Below, one piece after another: positions 45,601 to 52,770 of a DNA stretch of 64,000 bases. Location: NCBI GenBank assembly GCA_963603285.1, contig CAVCMG010000007.1, positions 1 through 64,000 on the forward strand, written 5' to 3'. Source of the DNA: UBA11957 sp963603285 (GTDB lineage Bacteria; Bacillota; Clostridia; Lachnospirales; Lachnospiraceae). The translations under genes were made by a program, and so were the position numbers. Position 1 is the stretch's first letter. Every line of letters starts with the position of its first letter. Under the pieces are notes generated by a model. It did no database searches. It was not told the origin of the DNA and was given only the letters and a program-made list of their open reading frames with translations.

Positions 45601-45711
45601 ATATACGATCTGATCCCCCTGTACACGGCACACTTCCTGAATCAGATATCTGCCGCCGACGATGGTATCCAAAGGCAGACTGTATGTGAAATCTTCTTTT
45701 CTCTTTTTCAT
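42607..45711 (-). CDS. Membrane-anchored subtilase (S8) with a degenerate kinase N-lobe in the cytoplasm
   Basis: This 1034-residue protein has three parts. Residues ~15-90 (GRYLIQEV, QIVYLAADL, ELTEYFPQDL) align to the N-lobe of the two kinases in this locus, but the glycine loop is gone and the VAIK lysine is Thr. One transmembrane helix follows (about 115-140). The outer part is an S8 protease with Asp326 (GVIDSGFD), His374 (ARHGTGVAG), oxyanion Asn500 (SSGNG) and Ser594 (DGTSFAAP), preceded by a possible inhibitor-like region (180-260). After ~650 come a Lys/Glu-rich coil and a unique domain with a DLDDDGQDEM Ca-type loop. It is last in the PP2C-FHA-FHA operon. The protease is likely active; the N-lobe is likely a pseudokinase remnant or docking piece. 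Confidence 0.88.
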   Translation of the reverse strand: MKKRKEDFTYSLPLDTIVGGRYLIQEVCRVQGDQIVYLAADLVEKKQVELTEYFPQDLVTRDGTGGEENVTVLPGGQEQLQQQIRQFEREHDNTVKDHHTVYAVSEVRNGNKGKKPVGTIVLCIAVLLVGIVMGVSLFLPTMGEKSSDTSKTMYYGEEDANYILRPSEDIICVDETENVQYYDRMVVAFLRREPTEEEIATLLALVNGKLTGQIQGSVDYLQIELPESGFDKIQEAAKILMSNELVRYADYDYPVYIQPTMTGTDNNPWDKTKLSWMHLNANVQTIEYDEDNPSGHNWWAEAIGAYTAWNKEGDLTFTSITAGVIDSGFDMEHEDLISTVKTKTRTGEVVYSSPGITRVKGRQARRAKAKDARHGTGVAGIIGARNNSTGIRGVADNAQLLVSSWQVPYDAIASGEIIAMESEMIEQGAKVVNNSWTQAGALMNENSFNRSGDGINETYKEHCEMYEKLAERSGRDMALVIISLLENDYTQFMFVQSSGNGYQNTGSIGGFDSRYNGHFCSVVLVREDQELFDTYSYENIRSHIMIVGGVKADGKSYSVDTACNYGNDVDIYAPCRNVYTTRPKNKYGSADGTSFAAPMVTGAVALVWQIAPSLSENEVKTYLKENGHSLEISYPTGGSTAEILRPETLTDVPIMLHIGDAVTSLQEEISAGNVESRGQKAVDAYIEKMTEQQKEAKEKAEKADAEKTQTDSVKGSTSETAQKKNAEKQEKVPKDLFEAYLQSTLIPQYGLMSTDSWQLSTSLNTWEKGDDSPMDGILSALIRDLDDDGQDEMLVVRFTPGDKGRMYLEIYEANGQEVGLQDDMKFDTSDYCKYRWDARLTVFSREYQGETSLYLYAYDDSGNDFTNETIQQLKYRDNSLKISKYWQFQTGWDRSVWLESGTVKDADCNRRQLISWQEEGWYDESHIKEVLTQEKTLGSDENVDTSTAEYQEELNTLLAETYADLQSETGLTFKRCADTDMVNGMIAHTLIWSGRDLFYNHGEDDSTYVAALDNQYRDDVNTLVPFDYTEIVRK

Positions 45712-45734
45712 CTGTCTTCTCCCTTCTTACAGAT

Positions 45735-45767
45735 ACAGCCGGAAACAGGCGCTGTGTTTCCGGCTGT
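45735..45767. terminator. Hairpin between the membrane FHA gene and the subtilase gene
   Basis: A 13-bp perfect stem ACAGCCGGAAACA with TGTTTCCGGCTGT lies inside the operon gap. On the minus strand no clear U run follows, so it is more likely a partial terminator or RNA-processing site that sets relative expression. Confidence 0.5.
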
Positions 45768-45778
45768 TTTGTACCATT

Positions 45779-46663
45779 TTAACGAAATCTGAACTCCGGT
45801 CCTGTTTTTCCCAGCCGTATACCGTCCCCGGGCTGTACCTTTACAAAGGTTCCCTTCGGTAATTTTGCACCGTTTAACAGATATGTACCATTGGTTGACA
45901 GATCCTGCACATACATACCGTCTGCGCGATACTGCACCATACAGTGGATCCGGCTGATGCCACTCTCATTTAAAATAACACGACACAGCTGCGGATTTCT
46001 GCCGATGGCAAGCTGGCGGATGTCCCGCATGTCAAAGGATGCCCCGTCAAATTCACCGCCGTAGCAATCCATATAGCAGGCTTTGACTGCCGCTACCGAA
46101 GCAGTTTCCGGCGTCTTTGTAACCGGTCGTACCGGTGACACTGCTTCTTTCTTTTCAGCAACAGCCGGTATTTCTTCCATCTGCTTTGCAAACGTTTTCG
46201 ACGCTCGTGGTTTTTTCTCACGGGTAGTTCCGACTTCTGCATATTTTTCGTTTTTCTTTTCTCTCCGGATCTCTTTGATGCCTTTTACGACACCAGGTAT
46301 CCAGGCAAGAGTGACCGCAAAGGTGAGCAGAAACGTGGCAAATATAAGTCCCCGAATAATACCGCCTTTTCTTCCTGTACAGATCCACCAGATAAATCCG
46401 GCATCCAGCACATGGCCACTGTAATGCAGTGCACCGGCTGCCCAGCGCAGTAACCACTGCCAGCCAAAGGCATAGCCAAATCCATAGCACGATCCGGCGC
46501 CGATGGTTATCACCAGTCCGAGCACCAGATCTATCGGTGAGGTTCCCAGCTCTCCGGCAGCAATATTCAGCACCAGAATAGGCAGCATAATGATACTGCC
46601 GATGATTGCTCCTCTTTTTCCTCTTTTTACCGCCGACAACGGCTGTTTCTCTGCGGCTGCCAT
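45779..46663 (-). CDS. Membrane protein with C-terminal FHA domain
   Basis: This 294-residue protein starts with three or four transmembrane helices (about residues 18-130) and then a basic linker. It ends in an FHA domain (about 205-294) with the pThr-binding marks IGRNPQLC, SGISRIHCMV and DLSTNGTYLLNG. FHA domains bind phosphothreonine proteins, so this could gather kinase substrates at the membrane. Its ATG overlaps the stop of the preceding FHA gene (TAATG), so it is coupled to it. It is the counterpart of the membrane FHA protein on the other arm (49979), but with more helices. Confidence 0.88.
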   Translation of the reverse strand: MAAAEKQPLSAVKRGKRGAIIGSIIMLPILVLNIAAGELGTSPIDLVLGLVITIGAGSCYGFGYAFGWQWLLRWAAGALHYSGHVLDAGFIWWICTGRKGGIIRGLIFATFLLTFAVTLAWIPGVVKGIKEIRREKKNEKYAEVGTTREKKPRASKTFAKQMEEIPAVAEKKEAVSPVRPVTKTPETASVAAVKACYMDCYGGEFDGASFDMRDIRQLAIGRNPQLCRVILNESGISRIHCMVQYRADGMYVQDLSTNGTYLLNGAKLPKGTFVKVQPGDGIRLGKTGPEFRFR

Positions 46664-47313
46664 TATGCTTTCACCTCATTTTCCTGTGCCGTATCATCCC
46701 ACGAGAATTTTTCTCCGCAAAGCGGGATCAACATCAATTCCGTATTGCCCAGTGTCAGCACATCGTAGGCTTTCAGCTTCTGGCTGCTGATCACGACTTC
46801 CCCGTTCAGATAACAAAGCTCCCGGGCATCCCCCGCCGCAACAATAAAAGCACGGCTTTTCGGATCATATACCACAGCCGCATGACGAAGCCGCGATACA
46901 CTCTGGTCAGCGCCCAGAACAATGTCCATATTGGCGGCACGGCCGATAAAATTGCGGCCGCTTTTTAATTTAAAGCTCTCTCCTCTGTAAGCACCTTTGA
47001 TGCAGACAAGCCATCCCACAACCGGCTCAACGCCGATCACCTGCGCATAGTATCCTACCGTACAGTTTTCATCTTCCTCCGGCTCTTCCCATCCGTTGAC
47101 AGCCGTATTCACAAAAGACGGCTGTTTTTTCGGTGTGGCCGGAGCCGGTGCAGGCTGCGGTGTCTGCGCAGCTTGCGTTGTCTGTGCGGAAAAATCCTCT
47201 GTTTTCAGAGCCTCCGTCACAGCTTCCGCATCATCCTGCGGCACGCAGTACGGACAGGATGCATATTTATCCGCATCATAAAAGTGACCATTGGGGCATG
47301 TATTTAATTTCAT
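46663..47313 (-). CDS. Zinc-ribbon FHA protein
   Basis: This 216-residue soluble protein has a short N-terminal ribbon, CPNGHFYDADKYASCPYC, with Cys6, Cys20 and Cys23 and a His at 10. A Pro/Ala/Gln-rich linker and an FHA-like domain (about 115-205) follow. The FHA motifs are GRNFIGRAA, QSVSRLRHAAVVYD and LNGEVV; the second Arg-His motif is kept, while the usual STNG loop is replaced by GDARELCYLNG. Binding to phosphothreonine may therefore be altered. Its start overlaps the end of the PP2C gene by four bases. Confidence 0.85.
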   Translation of the reverse strand: MKLNTCPNGHFYDADKYASCPYCVPQDDAEAVTEALKTEDFSAQTTQAAQTPQPAPAPATPKKQPSFVNTAVNGWEEPEEDENCTVGYYAQVIGVEPVVGWLVCIKGAYRGESFKLKSGRNFIGRAANMDIVLGADQSVSRLRHAAVVYDPKSRAFIVAAGDARELCYLNGEVVISSQKLKAYDVLTLGNTELMLIPLCGEKFSWDDTAQENEVKA

Positions 47314-48314
47314 ATCTCATTCTCTCCTTTTGTTATGTTTTCTTTCTCTTTCTGTTCTTCTTTTGGACTGTAGCGGATCAGGATCAATGTGGTATTGTCC
47401 ATCTTACGGGGCTGGTTTTGGATCACACGCTCTGCCAGCTGCGCGGCAAATGTCTCATATGCTCCTGTCAGACTTTCCAGCTGCTGTGCCAGTCCTTCTT
47501 CCGGACACTGCCGGTAAAATCCGTCGCTACACAAAACAATCTGATCTCCGTCCTCCAGCAAAAGTCCTTCCACCGATATATCCATATACCTTAATCCGTT
47601 CATACCGATATAACTGACCAGAGCCTCTCCTCTGCATAGCTCCGCTTCATATTGTTCCGGCGTGATCGTATGCGCCTGTTTTCTTTTATCCAGGAGCATC
47701 CTGTAATTATGTGGTGTAGTCAGGCATCTTGTCTGCTGCTGCCGTATCAGATACAGCTTGCTGTCTCCGATGGAAAGCCAGTACAATCGGTCCTCTTTGA
47801 TCCATACGGCAACAAGCGTAGTTCCCGCACCAAGCGAGGTCCCATCCGGACCAGTCAGCCCGGTCACGGACGCATCCAGCTGCGTTGCTGTTTCCATAAA
47901 GAAATCCGCCGGTGCTGTTTCCCGACTCTTTCTGAATGCTTCAAACAACTGCATACAGGCAGTGTAACTGGCCAGTTCACCGCTGCCAAGACCACCCATG
48001 CCGTCACATACGGCTGCGAGAAACCCTTTTTCAGGAATCCACTGATAGCACAGGCTGTCCTGCTGATTTGTCCGGCTGCCGATCAGACTGGCCGCCGCGA
48101 CCTTGAGGTTGGTCAGTTTTGCAGAGTTATCCTGCATATACAGATTTTCTGTAATCGTTTCCTCCGAAAAATCTTCCGGCAGAGCTTCTGCTGTTTCTGT
48201 CTGCTGTTTCTGCTCTTTTTCCTTATGTCTGCCTTTTCTGGCCGATGGCATCCTTTGGTGAAAAACAGTTTTTTTCTTTTGCCCGTCCTCTTTCTTCTTT
48301 CCGAATATCCTCAC
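47310..48314 (-). CDS. PP2C-type Ser/Thr protein phosphatase
   Basis: This 334-residue protein has a basic, probably disordered first ~65 residues and then a PP2C domain. Metal and catalytic motifs are RTNQQDSLCY, VCDGMGGLGSGELAS, SIGDSKLYLI, IVLCSDGFY and DNTTLILIRY. PP2C enzymes reverse Hanks-type kinases. It heads the leftward operon with two FHA genes and the subtilase, facing the two kinases across a shared promoter region. It lacks a membrane segment, so it acts in the cytoplasm. Confidence 0.93.
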   Translation of the reverse strand: MRIFGKKKEDGQKKKTVFHQRMPSARKGRHKEKEQKQQTETAEALPEDFSEETITENLYMQDNSAKLTNLKVAAASLIGSRTNQQDSLCYQWIPEKGFLAAVCDGMGGLGSGELASYTACMQLFEAFRKSRETAPADFFMETATQLDASVTGLTGPDGTSLGAGTTLVAVWIKEDRLYWLSIGDSKLYLIRQQQTRCLTTPHNYRMLLDKRKQAHTITPEQYEAELCRGEALVSYIGMNGLRYMDISVEGLLLEDGDQIVLCSDGFYRQCPEEGLAQQLESLTGAYETFAAQLAERVIQNQPRKMDNTTLILIRYSPKEEQKEKENITKGENEI

Positions 48315-48553
48315 CGCCTCACCTCCAGTCTTTTCTTTCTACGTCAAGTATAAAAAAAATCATATGCGGTAACAATCTGTGACAGAATATGTGGCAGGTA
48401 TTTTTTATTTTTTGTCACAGAATCCATACACAGTCTATGTTAAAATACATATAAGCAGTGCATCTGCATTACACAGGTAAAAACGGCTGCATACAGCTGC
48501 TTTTTGCAGGCAGCTGCACAATCTATTCTATATATAGAAGGAGACTCTTTCTT
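48315..48553. promoter_or_regulatory. Divergent control region of the phospho-signalling locus
   Basis: This gap serves two operons. It holds a short palindrome TCTGTGACAGA (about 48376-48386) and a related TTGTCACAGAAT (48412-48423), which could be binding sites for the adjacent HTH protein. TTGTCA (48412-48417), 18 nt, TATGTT is a possible rightward promoter. A hairpin CAGCTGC...GCAGCTG (around 48495-48517) lies in the rightward leader. AGGAG sits nine bases before the HTH start. Confidence 0.45.
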
Positions 48554-49975
48554 ATGTCAAAATTCAGTATCTTTCTGAAAAATCTGATCCAGGACAGCGG
48601 AGAATCTATCTCCTCCATCGCCCGCAGTATCGAAGCGGAGCGTACCTCTATACATAAAGCACTGACAGACGAGCGTATCTTATCCTATAAGGTCGTGCAG
48701 GCTCTGGCCCGTCATTTTAATCTGACTGTAGATCAACGCAGAGAATTTTTCCGCCTGTACGATATCCTGTTACAGGGGGAAGAGACCTATGAGAACCGGC
48801 AGGCTGTCTGCGATCTTCTGAACGCGCTCTCTTCCATCCGTTTCTCGATGCTGCCGCCGCCACAGGTGGAGCATATCGATCTGACGGACCGGCTTCTGAA
48901 AGGTGAATATGCCGTGCGCAATGCAATCCGTGCCGTTCTGATCTATGAAGCTACTCATAATGACAAAGCCTCTTTTTCCATATTTCTTCCGGAAAAACTG
49001 GATCTGACTATGGAGCTTATGGAGCTGTGGCTGGCACAGAAGGACTTCACAGTGGATGCCCTGCTCTGTTTCCACGCCGAGCGTGCCTCCGGAGTAAAGA
49101 ACCTGCAGCTTTTACGTTCTGTCATACCGCTCTGTCTGGCCTCCCGTGGTAACTATCGCCCTTACTATTTCTGCGAAGCCCCAAAGACTGCCACGATGTC
49201 ACCGATGAGCTATTACATCATCACGCAGCATTATCTGATCCAGCTCTCCGAAGATCTGTCTATGGCGCAGATCCGCAACGACAGGGAACTGATCGAATTT
49301 TATTCCGGATTTTTCCATAGCCTTCTCGAATGCTGCGATCCGCTGGTATACTGCAACAGCAATATTCTGGAAGTGTTACAGGAATATATTTCCAATACCG
49401 CTTTGGACAGTCTGCAGGTCATGATGCCCCAGCCCTGTCCCGGACGCTATATCACACCGGACGTCATCCGGAAGTATATGCATAATGATACGATGCCTTA
49501 CAAAGAAATGTTTGCCCTTGTTGAGCATCATTTTTCTGTACTCCGTCAGATCACCGGTACCTACCAGACCGTTTTTACGGAAAAAGGACTGATGGATCTG
49601 ATCCATACCTGTTCCATGGCTGATCTTCCACCACAGTATGTGCCGCCGCTGGAGCCACAGGATATACGCCAGATGCTCCACTATCTGTATGAAGAGATCG
49701 ACAAAGGTACGGTACAGGGTATTCTGGTCCGTCCGATCAGTCTGCAGCTGCCGGATTATCTGTCGATCTATGTGCATCCCAAAAAGGGGCTTCATATTTA
49801 TACGACCAATGCTTTTGTTTACGGCGCTTACTGCTGCAATATCCATATCGCAGAGGAATCAATCTGCCGGATCTTTTCTGATTTCATGCAGTCCCTTGCC
49901 GGAAGTCATCTGGTCTATTCCAAAGAGGAAACCCTGGAGCTTCTGGCACAGCACATTTCTGAAATGGAGGTATAG
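48554..49975 (+). CDS. Helix-turn-helix protein with a large unknown effector domain
   Basis: This 473-residue soluble protein has an XRE-like N-terminal DNA-binding region (about residues 1-70). Recognisable turns are ESISSIARSIEAERTSIHKAL and YKVVQALARHFNLTVDQRREFF. The remaining 400 residues are mostly helical and match no family I know. ATG at 48554 is chosen because AGGAG lies nine bases before it; a longer reading from 48458 would swallow the leader. It is the first gene of the rightward operon and ends three bases before the FHA gene. A role as the locus regulator, perhaps sensing the phosphorylation state, is inferred from position only. Confidence 0.8.
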   Translation: MSKFSIFLKNLIQDSGESISSIARSIEAERTSIHKALTDERILSYKVVQALARHFNLTVDQRREFFRLYDILLQGEETYENRQAVCDLLNALSSIRFSMLPPPQVEHIDLTDRLLKGEYAVRNAIRAVLIYEATHNDKASFSIFLPEKLDLTMELMELWLAQKDFTVDALLCFHAERASGVKNLQLLRSVIPLCLASRGNYRPYYFCEAPKTATMSPMSYYIITQHYLIQLSEDLSMAQIRNDRELIEFYSGFFHSLLECCDPLVYCNSNILEVLQEYISNTALDSLQVMMPQPCPGRYITPDVIRKYMHNDTMPYKEMFALVEHHFSVLRQITGTYQTVFTEKGLMDLIHTCSMADLPPQYVPPLEPQDIRQMLHYLYEEIDKGTVQGILVRPISLQLPDYLSIYVHPKKGLHIYTTNAFVYGAYCCNIHIAEESICRIFSDFMQSLAGSHLVYSKEETLELLAQHISEMEV

Positions 49976-49978
49976 CAT

Positions 49979-50593
49979 ATGAAGCCTGCAGACTTTCGCT
50001 TCCAGACGATTCTGGCTGCACTCCTTCTGTTTCTCGAACTGGCGGTACTCTTTCTGCCATGCTTCGACGGCAATACCGCTTTACAGCTTCTTCAGCTGCA
50101 CTGGCAGACCGGCGGCCTGCTTCTTAAGACCGGCATCGTACTGCTGCTCTTACTCTGCCCGGCTATCAGCTGTGGTCTGCTCTGGCAGATCCGTATCCGT
50201 ACGGTCAAATCGGCAGCCAGTGATATCCCGGAGGTTTCTGCAAGCACTTCTGCCGATGCTTCGCCCGTCTGCGGAACGCTTGTCTTTCTGTCCGGTGCTT
50301 TACAGGGAAAAAGCTTTCCCCTGCCCGCCTATGAAAACGTCATGCTTGGCAGAAGCAGTCAAACCTGTCAGATTGCGATCAACGCCTCCGATATCAGCCG
50401 CCGCCATGTCAGCGTCTGCTATCACGCGACCAGACATACTTTTGTCATTACAGATTATTCTGCCAACGGCACCTACACCGCTGACGGTGAACGACTGATC
50501 ACCAATACCAGTCTGGAAGTACCCGACGGCAGTACCTTTTATCTTGGAAACCGTCAGAATGCGTTCCAGCTTCTGGCTGACTGGGAGGTATAA
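49979..50593 (+). CDS. Two-helix membrane protein with FHA domain
   Basis: This 204-residue protein has two transmembrane helices (about 9-28 and 46-70) and then a short Ser/Ala-rich linker. Its cytoplasmic FHA domain (about 98-200) has VMLGRSSQTCQIAI, SDISRRHVSVCYH and DYSANGTYTADG. All the key pThr-binding positions (Arg, Ser-Arg-Arg-His, Asn-Gly) are kept. It is three bases after the HTH gene and three bases before the first kinase. It probably recruits a phosphorylated kinase or substrate to the membrane. Confidence 0.88.
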   Translation: MKPADFRFQTILAALLLFLELAVLFLPCFDGNTALQLLQLHWQTGGLLLKTGIVLLLLLCPAISCGLLWQIRIRTVKSAASDIPEVSASTSADASPVCGTLVFLSGALQGKSFPLPAYENVMLGRSSQTCQIAINASDISRRHVSVCYHATRHTFVITDYSANGTYTADGERLITNTSLEVPDGSTFYLGNRQNAFQLLADWEV

Positions 50594-50595
50594 CT

Positions 50596-52758
50596 ATGCT
50601 TGATATCCAACATCTGTGCCCCGGTTGTATGCAGACAAAGCCGGATTCTGCTGCCGTCTGCCCACACTGTGGCTACACGGCCGACAAACCGGTATCCGAA
50701 AACGCACTGCCGGTTTTTACGATTCTACAGGGAAAATATCTGGTGGGAGCTCCACTTGGAAAGGGTGGTTTTGGCATTACCTATATTGCCATGGATCTGC
50801 AGACGGAAACGATCGTTGCCATCAAAGAGTATTTTCCGGCTGACTTTGCCTGTCGTGCTGCAGATACGGAAACCGTACTGCCCATCGACGAAACACAGAG
50901 CCTCTATTTCCGCACAGGCATGAAAAGCTTTACCCGGGAGGGAGAGCTTCTTCGCTGTCTTTCTGATATTCCCGGCATCGTACAGTTTCAGGATATGCTG
51001 TACTGTAACAATACGGCCTATCTTGTCATGGCGTACATCCCCGGCATCTCTCTCAAAAAGCAGATGAAAAAGCGGGGAAAGCCCTTTACAGAACGGGAAG
51101 CCCTGACTATGATGCGCCCCATTCTTTCTGCACTGCAGACCATGCACCAGAAACATATCCTGCACCGGGATATCAGCCCGGAAAATCTGATGTATGCCCC
51201 GGATCATACGCTGACGCTGATCGATTTTGGTGCAGCCCGGGAATTTTCCACCGATGACGATGAAAATCTGACCGTTATCCTGAAAAGAGGCTATGCCCCG
51301 GAGGAACAGTATCATTCCGGCAGCCGCCAGGGAGCCTGGACCGATGTCTATGCGGTCTGCGCTGTTTTGTACCATATGCTGACGGGCATTCTGCCGCAGG
51401 AAGCGGACAAACGTGTGGAAAGCGATCAGCTGACGCCACTTTCCCGGCTGCCGCAGATTTCTGTGCGGCCTTCGGTCTGTCATGCTATTGAAAAGGGATT
51501 GCAGGTTGATGCACTGGAACGCTATGCCAGTATCCAGGCGCTGATGAAGGATCTGTATGCGGATCCGGCGTATGATGAGGCGAAAAGTGGCTCTGAAAAT
51601 GATGCGATAGATTCCCTGACAACGGAATCTGTGCTTTCTGACAATTCTTCTGCTGAAACTTCAGGAAATATTTCTGACAGCTCTGCAGACTCCCCGGCAG
51701 AACATCTGGATTCGCACATGGATACACCGGCTTCCTCTGCAAAACATACCGACCTTAAATCTACGCTCCGTACTGCAGGTTATCTCGGCCTTGGTTTATT
51801 TTGTATACTTCTTGCCAGTTACCTTGCTAATCTTGCGCTTTCTGACAGACAGGATACCCCGGCACAGACACCTGCCGCTTATAGTAGCTCCTATGAACTT
51901 TCGGAAACAACTGACAGCTCCAACAACAATGCCTACGAATCTTCTGGCATAGTTTCTGTTATAGCTGACCAGCAGGCTTCTACAGACTCCGTCACTGTCG
52001 TTAGCAGATCTGATGAAACTGTATATGCTTCCTTCACCAGCCTGACCGATGCCATACAGTTTTTGCAGCAAAAACAATATCAGGATTCCACCGTGGAACT
52101 CCGCCTTCTGACCGACTTAAACGAAGATGTCTGCATTCCCTCCGGTCTCAAAGTATATATTAATTTGAACCATCATACTTTATGCAATGTCTCCGACCAT
52201 ACGATTATAAATCACGGTGAACTCTCACTAACGGAAGGAACGCTGGATAATCGGACACATGAAAAAGCAGCATTATACAATGCTTCTGATGGAGATGCCA
52301 CTCTTTGTTTTATAGAAGCAATGCGAAGTGCCGAAAACGGTATTGCTGACCGTGAAACAGACGATTTGAACACATATTATACGCTTGACAATCAAGGGAA
52401 TCTTTCGATTGCCAACTGCACAGTCAAAAACTCTGGCAGCTATTCCAGTACCATCCATAACGGCACAAAAAATGTGACCAATGACAATAGTTTTAATGCA
52501 TATGTCTATTTTCAGGGTGTCACAACGCTGATTGAAGGCGGCTATTTTGCCCTGAAAAATGAGCCCGACGGATATGCCGAAAGCACAGAACATGTTATTT
52601 TCAATAACAGTTATGACAGTCTGATCTATACAAAAGGCGGTTTAAGTATAAAAGGCGGTTTTTTCAGCAAAGCCCCCTGCGCCATAAAGGTTGCCGGTGG
52701 TAGCTACGAATATACAGATGCCACCTTTGAAACAGACAAAGATATAGAAAACGAATAA
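50596..52758 (+). CDS. Receptor-type Ser/Thr kinase with zinc ribbon and beta-helix-like outer domain
   Basis: This 720-residue kinase begins with a zinc ribbon (Cys8, Cys11, Cys22, Cys25). The Hanks-type kinase domain (about 45-320) has the glycine loop GKGGFG (55-60), Lys77 in VAIK, HRD 190-192 with Asn197, DFG 210-212 and the activation-segment end RGYAPEEQY. All catalytic residues are present. A Ser/Asp/Glu-rich juxtamembrane stretch (330-390) offers phosphorylation sites. A transmembrane helix (about 394-415) leads to an outer domain of 300 residues with repeated GxLxIxxGxF turns, suggesting a right-handed beta-helix. It stands directly after the FHA gene and 12 nt before its sister kinase. 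Confidence 0.92.
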   Translation: MLDIQHLCPGCMQTKPDSAAVCPHCGYTADKPVSENALPVFTILQGKYLVGAPLGKGGFGITYIAMDLQTETIVAIKEYFPADFACRAADTETVLPIDETQSLYFRTGMKSFTREGELLRCLSDIPGIVQFQDMLYCNNTAYLVMAYIPGISLKKQMKKRGKPFTEREALTMMRPILSALQTMHQKHILHRDISPENLMYAPDHTLTLIDFGAAREFSTDDDENLTVILKRGYAPEEQYHSGSRQGAWTDVYAVCAVLYHMLTGILPQEADKRVESDQLTPLSRLPQISVRPSVCHAIEKGLQVDALERYASIQALMKDLYADPAYDEAKSGSENDAIDSLTTESVLSDNSSAETSGNISDSSADSPAEHLDSHMDTPASSAKHTDLKSTLRTAGYLGLGLFCILLASYLANLALSDRQDTPAQTPAAYSSSYELSETTDSSNNNAYESSGIVSVIADQQASTDSVTVVSRSDETVYASFTSLTDAIQFLQQKQYQDSTVELRLLTDLNEDVCIPSGLKVYINLNHHTLCNVSDHTIINHGELSLTEGTLDNRTHEKAALYNASDGDATLCFIEAMRSAENGIADRETDDLNTYYTLDNQGNLSIANCTVKNSGSYSSTIHNGTKNVTNDNSFNAYVYFQGVTTLIEGGYFALKNEPDGYAESTEHVIFNNSYDSLIYTKGGLSIKGGFFSKAPCAIKVAGGSYEYTDATFETDKDIENE

Positions 52759-52770
52759 GGAGAACTTCCC

